From Pseudomonadota bacterium (GTDB lineage Bacteria > Pseudomonadota > Alphaproteobacteria > Ferrovibrionales > Ferrovibrionaceae), in contig JAEYSS010000149.1 in the NCBI GenBank assembly GCA_023434425.1, positions 1-35,764 of the forward strand: 35,764 bases of DNA, given 5' to 3'. Positions 14,445-24,978 of this stretch are shown one piece after another. The position numbers were made by a program, and so were the translations under genes. Numbering within the stretch: position 1 is the first letter of the stretch; each line of letters opens with the position of its first letter. Below the pieces are notes generated by a model. That model ran no database searches and was not told the origin of the DNA. It saw nothing but the letters and a program-made list of their open reading frames with translations.

Positions 14445-15227
14445 ATGCCCCGCAGTACCAATGCCGAGGATTACCAGCGCGTCGCCCGCCCCGTGGCGGC
14501 GATGCCCAAGGATTTCCCGTCCGGGCACCATATCGCCCGCCACAGCCATGAACGCGGCCAGCTGCTCTATGCCACGCGCGGCGTGATGCGGGTTGCGACG
14601 GACCAGGGCACCGGGGTGGTGCCGCCACAGCGCGCGCTGTGGATCCCGCCCGGCGTGGAGCATGAAATCCGCATGAGCGGCGCGGTGGCGATGCGCACGC
14701 TGTATATCGCCGCGAACACAGCCGCTGCCGCCCTGCCCGCCGACTGCCAGGTGATCGAGGTGTCGGAGCTTTTGCGCGCGCTGATCCTCGCCGCCATGGA
14801 AGAACCGGTGGAGTATGACAGCGGTTCGCGCGGCGAGGCGATTGCGCAGCTGCTGCTGCATGAATTGCGCGGCGTGGCCGTCGTGCCGCTGCACCTGCCG
14901 CTGCCGCAGGATGCGCGGCTGCAGGCGATCTGCCGCCGCATGCAGGAGAATCTGGGCAGCGAACTCGATCTCGAAACGCTGGCGCGCGACGCCGGTATGA
15001 GCAGCCGCAGCCTCGCCCGCCTGTTCCAGCGCGAGACCGGCATGGGCTTCCTCGCCTGGCGCCAGCAGGCACGGCTGGCCGAGGCGCTGGCGCAGCTCAG
15101 TACGGGGAAACCGGTCGCGCTGGTGGCGAGCGATCTGGGCTATGCCAGCCCGGCGGCATTCACCGCGATGTTTCGCAGGAGTCTTGGCACGACGCCGGGG
15201 AGGTATTTCAGCACTCCGCGCGCATAA
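14445..15227 (+). CDS. AraC-family regulator with N-terminal cupin, probable regulator of the divergent MFS gene
   Basis: 260 residues. The N-terminal part (about 20-110) is an AraC-type cupin sensing domain (HIARHSHERGQLLYATRGVMRV, VPPQRALWIPPGVEHEIRM). The C-terminal 100 residues contain the two helix-turn-helix motifs: LDLETLARDAGMSSRSLARLFQRETGMGFLAW, then VALVASDLGYASPAAFTAMFRRSLGTTPGRY. The architecture is that of NimR-like regulators, which in E. coli control a neighbouring MFS exporter. The divergent MFS gene makes the same pairing likely, but the ligand is unknown. The ATG lacks a strong ribosome site. Confidence 0.9.
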   Translation: MPRSTNAEDYQRVARPVAAMPKDFPSGHHIARHSHERGQLLYATRGVMRVATDQGTGVVPPQRALWIPPGVEHEIRMSGAVAMRTLYIAANTAAAALPADCQVIEVSELLRALILAAMEEPVEYDSGSRGEAIAQLLLHELRGVAVVPLHLPLPQDARLQAICRRMQENLGSELDLETLARDAGMSSRSLARLFQRETGMGFLAWRQQARLAEALAQLSTGKPVALVASDLGYASPAAFTAMFRRSLGTTPGRYFSTPRA

Positions 15228-15233
15228 ACAACG

Positions 15234-15318
15234 ATTGTCATCCCCGGGCTTGACCCGGGGATCCCATTTTACCTGCTGCATGAAATGGGATGCGCGGGTC
15301 AAGCCCGCGCATGACAAT
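15234..15318. repeat. Dispersed palindromic element, family 1 (copy 1)
   Basis: Begins ATTGTCAT and ends ATGACAAT. Two inner palindromes are seen: CCCCGGGCTTGACCCGGGG and GCGCGGGTCAAGCCCGCGC. Between them CCCATTTT and AAATGGG also pair, so the whole element can fold as one long hairpin. It lies between the convergent AraC and DUF985 genes. Confidence 0.85.
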
Positions 15319-15328
15319 AATGGTGTGA

Positions 15329-15751
15329 CTACGGCGCCCAGCCCTTCGGCGCGAGTTCAAAGCCGGCGAAGTCAAAGCCCGGCGCCACCGTGCATCCGAC
15401 CAGAGTCCATGCACCGAGCGATTCCGCCGCCTGCCACCAGCCCGTCGGCACGATGCCCTGGGGCCGCTCGCCGCGCTGCAGATCGCTGCCCAGCGTGATC
15501 GCCTGCACGGCCGCGCCGGCTTTCTCCGCGATGCTAAGTGTCAGCGGCGCACCGGCATGCCAGTGCCAGGTCTCGACGGCATCCACCTTATGCCAGTGCG
15601 AGCGCTCGCCCTGCATCAGCAGAAAATAGATCGCGGTCGAGCGGCTGCGGCCGTTTTCGTCCACGGCAGGATCCCGGAAGGTCTCGACATAATGTCCGCC
15701 TTCGGGATGCGGCTGCAGGCCGAGCAGCCGGATAATATCTTCGGCCGTCAT
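15329..15751 (-). CDS. DUF985/cupin_5 family protein
   Basis: 140 residues, the usual size for the family, a single beta-barrel cupin. Signatures are LGLQPHPEGGHYVETFR near the start, STAIYFLLMQGERSHWHKVDAVETWHWHAGAPL in the middle and GWWQAAESLGAWTLVGCTVAPGFDFAGFEL at the end. The His and Glu residues suggest a metal or ligand pocket; the biochemical role of the family is not settled. The ATG shares one base with the stop of exoD (TGATG), so it is the last gene of a coupled rmuC-exoD-cupin set. Confidence 0.9.
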   Translation of the reverse strand: MTAEDIIRLLGLQPHPEGGHYVETFRDPAVDENGRSRSTAIYFLLMQGERSHWHKVDAVETWHWHAGAPLTLSIAEKAGAAVQAITLGSDLQRGERPQGIVPTGWWQAAESLGAWTLVGCTVAPGFDFAGFELAPKGWAP

Positions 15752-16395
15752 CAGAACAGCCGCTCGAGGATGGCCAGCCCGACATCGAGCAGGAACCAGA
15801 CCCAGCCGGTGGCGACCACGCTGGCGGCGGTCGCCGCGACGACCAGCGCGCCGTCGCGTTCGACCTGGCCCAGCGCCGCCAGGATGATCGCCCAGGCCGG
15901 GATCAGGTTGCCGAACGGGATCGGCAGCGACAGCAGGATGGCATTCCACAGGATCAGCCCGCCGATCATTCGGCTGGGCAGCGCGCCGGCGGCCAGATGC
16001 TTGAAGCGCGGCCGGATGAAACGCTCCACTTTCACGATATAGGGCAGGGCCGGACGCAGCAGTTTCGCCACATCGCGGCGCGCGAAGCTGCGCGCACGCC
16101 AGCTGGCCGGAAACCATGGCGTTTTGAAACCGAGCACCATCTGCACCGACAGCAGCAGCAGCGGCGCGCCGAGAATGGCCGAGAGGCCCGGCGCAATCGG
16201 CGCCGGAATACCGTTGGGCAACGCGAAGACCAGAATGAGAAAGCCGAAGCTGCGCACACCGAAAGCGGTCAGCAATTCGTCCAGGCTGATGCGGTCGTCT
16301 TCCCAGCCGTCGCAGATGGCGGCGACGATCTCGCTGACCTTTTCGGGGGCAGACTGCTGGGCACCGTTCGGGGATTCGCTCAGGTCTTCGCTCAT
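15751..16395 (-). CDS. ExoD family membrane protein
   Basis: 214 residues. The N-terminus is polar, then ISLDELLTAFGVRSFGFLILVFALPNGIPAPIAPGLSAILGAPLLLLSVQMVLG, the conserved ExoD core with two membrane segments, and two to three more hydrophobic segments at residues about 140-210. ExoD was first linked to exopolysaccharide synthesis and alkaline tolerance in rhizobia; its molecular activity is unknown. The ATG overlaps the rmuC TGA by 4 bp (ATGA), and its own stop overlaps the next start, so expression of the three genes is tied together. Confidence 0.88.
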   Translation of the reverse strand: MSEDLSESPNGAQQSAPEKVSEIVAAICDGWEDDRISLDELLTAFGVRSFGFLILVFALPNGIPAPIAPGLSAILGAPLLLLSVQMVLGFKTPWFPASWRARSFARRDVAKLLRPALPYIVKVERFIRPRFKHLAAGALPSRMIGGLILWNAILLSLPIPFGNLIPAWAIILAALGQVERDGALVVAATAASVVATGWVWFLLDVGLAILERLF

Positions 16396-17747
16396 TTCAG
16401 CCCGGTGGTATCGGACAATCCGGGAAGCTGCGGCGTGACATCCTCGACATCGGCTTCGATCACATCATCCATCGGTTCGCTCACATTCAGCCGCGCCAGC
16501 TGATCCGGCGCCGCCTTGGTCGGACGGATACCGTACTTCGCAAGTTGGCGAATTTGAGGCAGAACGTTGCGATTGATCGAACCGCTGAAATTCGACAGCG
16601 CATCCGCCGCGGTCTTGACGCTCTTGTTCAGCGTCACCACATGGCTGAGCGACACCGCCAGGTTATTGGTCAATTTGGTCACCAGTTCGACGATCTTGTC
16701 GAGATTCTCGGCCTGCCGGCCGGTGTCGATCTGCATCCGCGAATAGGCGATCAGGGCGAAGAGCGAGGACGGCCCAGCCAACATCACGTCGGAGGCAATG
16801 GCGCGCTGCTCGAAATCCGGTGCGGCCAGCCGCAGCTTTTCGACGGCGGCGTCGTTGGGCAAGGTCATCGCCACGATGCTGCGCTTGATATTGCCGCCGC
16901 GCTTCGATTCCCGGTAGGCGCTGAGCACGGCATTGCCGTAGTCTTTCGCGGTCAGCTGGCGCAGATGTGTCGTCATGCGCTGGGCCAGCTGCTGCTGGGC
17001 GTTGGCTTCGGCCGCCTCGCCTTCGGCTTCGGCCAGATCAAGCAGCAGCTTGGAGGCCTTGGAATCGACCACCAGCACGGCATCGCCGGGCAGGAAGACG
17101 ATGGCATCGGGCCGCAGGCTGCCGCGCTCGCCGTCGCCGGCCACATGATACTGCATGATGAAATCGACGCCGGGCTGCAGGCCGAAGGTCTTCAGCGTAT
17201 TTTCCAGCCCGATCTCGGCCAGCCGCCCCGCCCCACCCGGATGCGACAGCATGCGGTGGATGGCATCGACCCGGCTGTTGTCCTTCTGCTGCTGCGCCAC
17301 CGTCGCGGCCACCACCTGCGCCACCTCGGTCATCTGCCTGACCACGCCCTCGGTGACCTGCTGGACCTTTTTCTGCGACTCTACCTTCTGTGCCTCGGCC
17401 TCGCGCTTGTGGTCGGCCAGCAGCTTGTTCGACATCTGGGCGGCGGATTCCAGCGCCGCCGCGCGGGCCGCCATCGTCGCCGTCTCGGCCAGTTTCTCGA
17501 AGGCCTGGCTTTTCACCGCCAGTTCGCTGCGCAGGCCCGCGGCGGCCCGTTCGGCCTCCAGCCGGGCGGCTTGGGCCGCAGCGGCCTCGTCGCGGGCGGC
17601 ATCCAGCTGGTCGCGCAGTTCGGCCAGCAGGGCGGCCTCGCCCGCCGGGCTGCCACCGCGCCGGAGCAGTAAAACCAGCAGAATCAGGATGATTGCCAGG
17701 CCGGCGATGCTGGCGATTCCGAGAATCGGCACTATATCCATGGGCAT
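16392..17747 (-). CDS. rmuC: DNA recombination protein RmuC homologue
   Basis: 451 residues. It has an N-terminal membrane anchor (about 5-28, ending LLLRRGG), then a long Ala/Glu/Arg/Gln-rich coiled coil to about residue 165, then the RmuC nuclease-like domain (AIHRMLSHPGGAGRLAEIGLENTLKTFGLQPGVDFIMQY ... LRPDAIVFLPGDAVLVVDSKAS ... AYRESKRGGNIKRSIVAMTLP). RmuC limits rearrangements at inverted repeats and belongs to a PD-(D/E)xK-like fold. The VVDSKAS segment is the expected active-site strand. It is divergent from def. Its stop overlaps exoD. Confidence 0.93.
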   Translation of the reverse strand: MPMDIVPILGIASIAGLAIILILLVLLLRRGGSPAGEAALLAELRDQLDAARDEAAAAQAARLEAERAAAGLRSELAVKSQAFEKLAETATMAARAAALESAAQMSNKLLADHKREAEAQKVESQKKVQQVTEGVVRQMTEVAQVVAATVAQQQKDNSRVDAIHRMLSHPGGAGRLAEIGLENTLKTFGLQPGVDFIMQYHVAGDGERGSLRPDAIVFLPGDAVLVVDSKASKLLLDLAEAEGEAAEANAQQQLAQRMTTHLRQLTAKDYGNAVLSAYRESKRGGNIKRSIVAMTLPNDAAVEKLRLAAPDFEQRAIASDVMLAGPSSLFALIAYSRMQIDTGRQAENLDKIVELVTKLTNNLAVSLSHVVTLNKSVKTAADALSNFSGSINRNVLPQIRQLAKYGIRPTKAAPDQLARLNVSEPMDDVIEADVEDVTPQLPGLSDTTGLK

Positions 17748-17768
17748 GGCCGTTCATATCATGCGGGC

Positions 17769-17798
17769 TTGACGGAGAGCCAGCCCACAGCCTATGTC
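17769..17798 (+). promoter_or_regulatory. Promoter of the def-fmt-truA genes
   Basis: TTGACG (17769-17774), 18 bp, TATGTC (17793-17798), with an expected start near 17805. It lies just upstream of the chosen def ATG at 17829 and argues against longer starts. Confidence 0.5.
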
Positions 17799-17828
17799 AC
17801 GGCCCGGAAACCAAGGAATTTACCGACC

Positions 17829-18347
17829 ATGGCGCTGCTGCCGATTCTCGTGGCCCCCGACCCGATCCTGGAAACCGTCTCGACCCCGGTCGACGCGGTG
17901 ACGGACGAGGTGCGCCAGCAGCTGGATGACATGCTGGAGACCATGTATGCCGCGCCCGGCATCGGTCTGGCCGCCATCCAGGTCGGCATCCCCAAACGCA
18001 TGCTGGTGATCGACGTCAGCCGCGAGGGCGAAGACAAGCAGCCGCTCTACATCATCAATCCGGAAATCACCTGGGTTTCGGATGACGATCAGCTTTACGA
18101 GGAAGGCTGCCTGTCGCTGCCGGAACAATATGCCGAAGTCGAGCGGCCGGCCGAGGTGAAGGTCCGCTATCTCGACCGCAACGGCGAGAAGCAGGAACTG
18201 CATGCCGACGGACTCCTCGCGGTCTGTCTGCAGCACGAGATGGATCATCTCGAAGGCATCCTGTTCGTCGACCATATCTCGGCGCTGAAGCGCAACATGA
18301 TCCTGCGCAAACTGCTGAAGCAGAAGCGCCTCGCCACCGCCGGCTGA
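17829..18347 (+). CDS. def: Peptide deformylase
   Basis: 172 residues from the ATG at 17829, with AAGGA about 10 nt upstream. It removes the formyl group from the N-terminal methionine of new proteins. All three metal-site motifs are present: GIGLAAIQVG (residues 44-53; Ile replaces the more common Pro before Gln), EGCLS near 95, and HEMDHLEG near 138, giving the Cys-His-His iron site and catalytic Glu. The C-terminus is basic (LRKLLKQKRLATAG). fmt follows after 10 bp. Placing deformylase and formyltransferase together is a widely conserved arrangement. Confidence 0.97.
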   Translation: MALLPILVAPDPILETVSTPVDAVTDEVRQQLDDMLETMYAAPGIGLAAIQVGIPKRMLVIDVSREGEDKQPLYIINPEITWVSDDDQLYEEGCLSLPEQYAEVERPAEVKVRYLDRNGEKQELHADGLLAVCLQHEMDHLEGILFVDHISALKRNMILRKLLKQKRLATAG

Positions 18348-18357
18348 TCGTTTCCCG

Positions 18358-19290
18358 ATGCCCTCCACAAACGGGCTGCGCATCGTCTTCATGGGCACGC
18401 CGGATTTCGCCGTGCCGGTGCTGGATGCATTTCTCAAGGCCGGCGACGAAATCGTCGCCGTCTACAGCCAGCCACCGCGCCCGGCCGGCCGCGGCCAGAA
18501 GCTGACGCCGTCTCCCGTACAGGCCTTTGCCGAACAGCACGGCCTGCCGGTGCGGCATCCGGTCAGCCTGAAGAGCGCGGAGGCACAGGCCGAGTTCGCG
18601 GCCCTGAATGCCGATGCTGCCATCGTGGTGGCCTATGGCCTGCTGCTGCCCAAACCCATTCTCGATGCACCGAAGCATGGCTGCTTTAACCTGCATGCCT
18701 CGCTGCTGCCGCGCTGGCGCGGTGCGGCGCCGATCCAGCGTGCCATCATGGCGGGCGACTCTGAGACCGGCGTCTGCGCCATGCAGATGGATGTCGGTCT
18801 CGATACCGGTCCGGTGCTGCTGCGCGAAACCGTTGCCATTACACCGCGCATGACGGTGAGTGAACTGCATGACGAACTGGTGCGTATCGGCGCGCCGCTG
18901 ATGCTGCGTGCCGTGCATGGCTTTGCGAAGGGCGAGATCCGGCCGCAGCCGCAGGCCGCCGAGGGCGTGACCTATGCCGCCAAGCTGCTGAAGGATGAAG
19001 GCCGCATCGACTGGAGCAAGTCTGCTGTCGAGATCGACCGCACCGTGCGCGCGCTCAATCCCGGCATCGGGACATCTTTTGAGTTGAATGGCGAGCGTAT
19101 CAAGCTGCTGGTCGCCGAGCCTGTCAGCGGCAACGGCGCGGCAGGGACCGCACTGGATGACGCCGGCACCATTGCCTGCGGTGACGGCGCCTTGCGACTG
19201 CTGAAGCTGCAGCGACCCGGCAAGACGCCGGTGGCCATCGGCGACTTCCTGCGCGGCCTGCCGCTGCCGAAGGGGACGCGGGTTGGATAG
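18358..19290 (+). CDS. fmt: Methionyl-tRNA formyltransferase
   Basis: 310 residues, normal length. It formylates Met-tRNA for translation initiation, using 10-formyl-tetrahydrofolate. The catalytic domain (1-205) has FMGTPDFAVPVL, YSQPPRPAGRGQKLTPSPV, CFNLHASLLPRWRGAAPIQRAI (the SLLPxxRG folate site with the preceding Asn-x-His) and MDVGLDTGPVL with the catalytic Asp. The C-terminal OB-like tRNA-binding domain follows TYAAKLLKDEGRIDW. It starts 10 bp after def and is followed by a palindromic repeat before truA. Confidence 0.97.
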   Translation: MPSTNGLRIVFMGTPDFAVPVLDAFLKAGDEIVAVYSQPPRPAGRGQKLTPSPVQAFAEQHGLPVRHPVSLKSAEAQAEFAALNADAAIVVAYGLLLPKPILDAPKHGCFNLHASLLPRWRGAAPIQRAIMAGDSETGVCAMQMDVGLDTGPVLLRETVAITPRMTVSELHDELVRIGAPLMLRAVHGFAKGEIRPQPQAAEGVTYAAKLLKDEGRIDWSKSAVEIDRTVRALNPGIGTSFELNGERIKLLVAEPVSGNGAAGTALDDAGTIACGDGALRLLKLQRPGKTPVAIGDFLRGLPLPKGTRVG

Positions 19291-19303
19291 GATTTTTTAT
19301 AAG

Positions 19304-19379
19304 CCGTCATCCTCGGGCTTGATCCGAGGATCTTTCGCAGTTCTCGCTGAGATGGTCGGGTCAAGCCCGACCATGACGG
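19304..19379. repeat. Dispersed palindromic element, family 1 (copy 2), between fmt and truA
   Basis: CCGTCATCCTCGGGCTTGATC starts the element and ACCATGACGG ends it. Both inner palindromes are kept: CCTCGGGCTTGATCCGAGG and GGTCGGGTCAAGCCCGACC. It sits inside the otherwise compact def-fmt-truA group, so it would be transcribed and could fold in the mRNA. Confidence 0.85.
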
Positions 19380-19394
19380 TGTAAGAAGGACGCC

Positions 19395-20138
19395 ATGCCG
19401 CGCTATCGCCTGACGCTGGAATATGACGGCAGCCGCTTTGCCGGCTGGCAGAAGCAGCGCGATGTGGCTTCCGTGCAGCAGACCCTCGAGGAAGCCGTCG
19501 CCGCGATCTGCGGCGGCGAGCTGAGCATCGACACCGTGGTCGCCGGCCGCACCGATGCCGGCGTGCATGCACGCGGCCAGGTGGTGCATTTCGATCTCGA
19601 CCGCGACTTCGCGCCGGATCGCCTGCGCGACGGCCTGAACTTCTACCTGCGGGAAAACCGCATCGCCGTGCTGTATGCCGCGATTGTCGACGACGCGTTC
19701 AGCGCGCGGCTTTCAGCGACCGCGCGGCACTATCTCTATCGCATCCTCAACCGGCGCCCGCCGCCAGCCATAGAGTCCGGTGCGGTGTGGCATGTGCCGG
19801 TGCCACTGGATGCCGAGGCCATGCAGATTGCTGCGCAGCGCTTGGTCGGGCATCACGACTTCAACAGTTTCCGCTCCACGGAATGTCAGGCGAAGTCGTC
19901 TTTGCGCACGCTGGACGCATTGGATGTGGCACGTGTCGGCGACGAAATCCATGTCACCACGCGCTCGCGCAGCTTCCTGCACAACCAGGTGCGCATCATG
20001 ACCGGCACGCTGAAGCTGGTCGGCGAAGGTCGCTGGAGCGCCGATGACGTGACGGCGGCTTTGCAGAAAGCGGATCGCCGCGCCGCCGGGCCGACCGCGC
20101 CGCCGGAAGGCCTCTGCCTGATGCGGGTGGACTACTAG
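19395..20138 (+). CDS. truA: tRNA pseudouridine(38-40) synthase TruA
   Basis: 247 residues. It converts uridines 38-40 of the tRNA anticodon arm to pseudouridine. The catalytic motif GRTDAGVHARGQVVHFD has Asp54. Other family signatures are YDGSRFAGWQKQ near the start, ARHYLYRILNRRPPPA, GHHDFNSFRSTECQAKSSLRTLD and FLHNQVRIMTGTLKLVGEG near the C-terminus. It has no close Shine-Dalgarno except GAAGGA about 7 nt upstream. Its TAG stop overlaps the stop of the convergent Yip1-like gene within a CTAG palindrome. Confidence 0.97.
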   Translation: MPRYRLTLEYDGSRFAGWQKQRDVASVQQTLEEAVAAICGGELSIDTVVAGRTDAGVHARGQVVHFDLDRDFAPDRLRDGLNFYLRENRIAVLYAAIVDDAFSARLSATARHYLYRILNRRPPPAIESGAVWHVPVPLDAEAMQIAAQRLVGHHDFNSFRSTECQAKSSLRTLDALDVARVGDEIHVTTRSRSFLHNQVRIMTGTLKLVGEGRWSADDVTAALQKADRRAAGPTAPPEGLCLMRVDY

Positions 20139-20713
20139 GCCAGCAGCAGATCGACCAGCCGGTGGATCGCGAGGGTGACCAGCAGGTCGAGCGCCGAGAT
20201 GGCGACCGCCAGCGACAGTGTGGCACCCAGGCCATGGCGTGCCACCCGCACCACGATATAGAGCCAGGCCGCCAGCAAGGCCGTGCTCCAGCCGGTGAGC
20301 ACGCTGACCGGCAAGACTCCCCAGCTGACGGCGGCGAGGATCGGCAAAGTTGCGGCCGTGGTGATGGCCTGCGCCCAGTTGTAGAGAATGACGAAAATCC
20401 CGAAGCGCGGGCTTAGGCCGAAGATCCGGCTGATGCCGCCGATCAGCGCGAAATAGGCGACCCAGCCGAGCAGGAATTTCACCGCCTGCGCCAGGATATA
20501 GCCCGCCTGACTGTCGTCGAAGGCCGCCAGTTCGACGGCGGTCGGCTGCATCACCAGCGCGTAGACCACCAGCAGCACGAGCGGCAGCCAGAAGCTGCGC
20601 CAGAACCCGTCGAGCGACAGGTCGTAACACTGCAGCGCGCGGTCGTCGCCGCGCAGCAGCAGGCCGAGGCCCTTGATCGCTGACTTGATCTCAGCGCTGG
20701 ACGGCAAGGTCAT
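20135..20713 (-). CDS. Yip1-domain-type membrane protein
   Basis: 192 residues from the ATG at 20713, which lies 23 bp inside the end of dapE. The first 45 residues are polar (IKSAIKGLGLLLRGDDRALQCYDLSLDGFWRSF), followed by about five hydrophobic segments: LPLVLLVVYALVM, VKFLLGWVAYFALIGGISRIFGL, FVILYNWAQAITTAATLPILAAVSW, ALLAAWLYIVVRVARHGLGATLSLAVAI and a C-terminal LLVTLAIHRLVDLLLA. The Y-N-W in the middle helix is typical of bacterial YIP1-like proteins. The function is unknown. The overlap with dapE suggests co-translation. Confidence 0.75.
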   Translation of the reverse strand: MTLPSSAEIKSAIKGLGLLLRGDDRALQCYDLSLDGFWRSFWLPLVLLVVYALVMQPTAVELAAFDDSQAGYILAQAVKFLLGWVAYFALIGGISRIFGLSPRFGIFVILYNWAQAITTAATLPILAAVSWGVLPVSVLTGWSTALLAAWLYIVVRVARHGLGATLSLAVAISALDLLVTLAIHRLVDLLLA

Positions 20714-21932
20714 CGAAGAACCGCTGCAGCATGCCTTCATAAACCTTCGACAGCGCGCGGATGTCGTCCACGCTGGCGCGCTCGTCCACCTTGTGCATGG
20801 TCTGGCCGACCAGGCCGAATTCCACCACCGGGCAATAGGCCTGGATGAACCGCGCATCCGAGGTGCCGCCGGTGGTGCTCAGCTCGGGCTTGCGTCCGGT
20901 GCCAACTTCAACGGCTTCGGCCATTGCCGCCACGAAGGGCCCGGGTGCGGTGAGAAACGGCATGGCGCCGTCTTCCAGCGTGAGGTCGAAGCGCGTGCCG
21001 AGCAGCGCGCGGTTCTCGCCCTGGCTGCCGCAGACGGCTTCGCAGGTGCGGATGATCCAGTCCTTCAGGCCGGCCGACGTCTGCTCGGTATTGTAGCGGA
21101 TATTCAGCACCGCCTTGGCATTCGCCGGGATCACGTTGTTGGCCGGGTTGCCGACATCGACGGTGGTGACTTCCAGATTGGACGGCTCGAAATGCGCATT
21201 GCCGGTATCGAGCCGGCGCGACTTCAGCGCGCTGAGAATATCCAGCAGCTTGGGGATCGGGTTGTCGGCCAGATGCGGATAGCCGACATGGCCCTGCACG
21301 CCATGCACTGTTAAACGAGCCGTCAGCGAGCCGCGCCGGCCGATTTTCATCATCTCGCCCAGCCGCAACGGATTGGTCGGCTCGCCCACCACGCAGACCG
21401 AGAGCGTTTCACCCTTGTCCCTGAGCCAGTCGAGCACGCGGGTCGTGCCGTTGATCGCGGGGCCTTCTTCATCGCCCGTGATCAGCAGGCTGATGCCGCC
21501 GGGGATCTTGCCATCGCGCGCCGCAATGAAACGCCCGGCCGCGGCCACGAAGGCGGCGATGGCCGATTTCATGTCGGTGGCGCCGCGGCCGTAGAGCTGG
21601 CCATCGCGGATCTCGGCTTTGAACGGCTCGACACTCCAGGCCGCCGCATCGCCCACCGGGACGACATCGGTATGGCCGGCGAAGCAGAAGTTCGGCCCCT
21701 CCTGCTGCCCGATGGGGCCAGCGCCCCAGCGCGCATAGAGGTTTTCCACATCCGGGGTGCCGGGGGCGGAGAATTTCAGCCGCTCGCAGCGGAAGCCCAG
21801 CGGGACCAGGGCCGCCTCCAGCACGCCCAGCGCGCCCTGGTCCGCCGGGGTCACGCTGGGGCAGCGGATCAGGGCCTGGGACAGGTCGACGGGATCGAGG
21901 ATGGACCGGGAGGGCACGGGGGCAACGGACAC
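20691..21932 (-). CDS. dapE: Succinyl-diaminopimelate desuccinylase
   Basis: 413 residues if it starts at the GTG at 21932, chosen because AAAGG lies 7 nt upstream and no ATG exists nearby. The open frame continues to 22064, but those residues look unlike the family. It hydrolyses N-succinyl-L,L-diaminopimelate in lysine and peptidoglycan synthesis, with two zinc ions. Metal-site motifs: FAGHTDVVPVGD (His87, Asp89), GRGATDMKSAIAAF, and TGDEEGPAINGTTRVL with the catalytic and bridging Glu pair; VVGEPTNPLRLGEMMKIGRRG and STTGGTSDARF also match DapE. The end overlaps the Yip1-like gene. Confidence 0.95.
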   Translation of the reverse strand: MSVAPVPSRSILDPVDLSQALIRCPSVTPADQGALGVLEAALVPLGFRCERLKFSAPGTPDVENLYARWGAGPIGQQEGPNFCFAGHTDVVPVGDAAAWSVEPFKAEIRDGQLYGRGATDMKSAIAAFVAAAGRFIAARDGKIPGGISLLITGDEEGPAINGTTRVLDWLRDKGETLSVCVVGEPTNPLRLGEMMKIGRRGSLTARLTVHGVQGHVGYPHLADNPIPKLLDILSALKSRRLDTGNAHFEPSNLEVTTVDVGNPANNVIPANAKAVLNIRYNTEQTSAGLKDWIIRTCEAVCGSQGENRALLGTRFDLTLEDGAMPFLTAPGPFVAAMAEAVEVGTGRKPELSTTGGTSDARFIQAYCPVVEFGLVGQTMHKVDERASVDDIRALSKVYEGMLQRFFDDLAVQR

Positions 21933-22045
21933 GACGGGGCCTTTCTGTGAAAGCGCGATGTAACCCTTTGAATTGCTGCGGGTCAATGCGGTCCGCCCGG
22001 GCCCGTGCCGCCGATTCGGCGGGGTTTTGCCGCGGGGCCCCTTCG

Positions 22046-22074
22046 TTGACACGGAGGGGGGCAATGCATATCTA
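22046..22074 (+). promoter_or_regulatory. Sigma70-type promoter of secA
   Basis: A perfect TTGACA (22046-22051), exactly 17 bp, then TATCTA (22069-22074). The expected start is near 22081, leaving a leader of about 68 nt with an AGGGG ribosome site before the ATG at 22149. Confidence 0.75.
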
Positions 22075-22148
22075 ATGCGCCAGTTTCCGTTGCGCCGGTT
22101 CTCGTTGCGCGACGCATATTTAGCGGCATTTCCAGGGGTACGGCATAG

Positions 22149-24854
<2,706 letters not shown>

Positions 24855-24876
24855 GCCGGGTATTTCCACCTCCTTT

Positions 24877-24942
24877 ATTGTCGTGCCCGGGCTTGACCCG
24901 GGCATCCACGCCCTGTCAACGGTGCCTGTAAGGCATGACAAT
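24877..24942. repeat. Dispersed palindromic element, family 1 (copy 3, second half degraded)
   Basis: The left part ATTGTCGTGCCCGGGCTTGAC and its partner GGGCAT are intact. The right half keeps only GGTGCCTGTAAGGCATGACAAT, with the GGTCAAGCCC core lost. It lies between secA and the DUF2891 gene. Confidence 0.75.
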
Positions 24943-24978
24943 GGTGTTTGATCGTGCGCTTTGTGCCATCATCGCCGC

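Noticed and set aside
21933..22064. A longer DapE N-terminus
   Set aside because: The extension is Pro/Arg-rich with no family match. The GTG at 21932 has a good ribosome site, and the extension would come close to the secA promoter.
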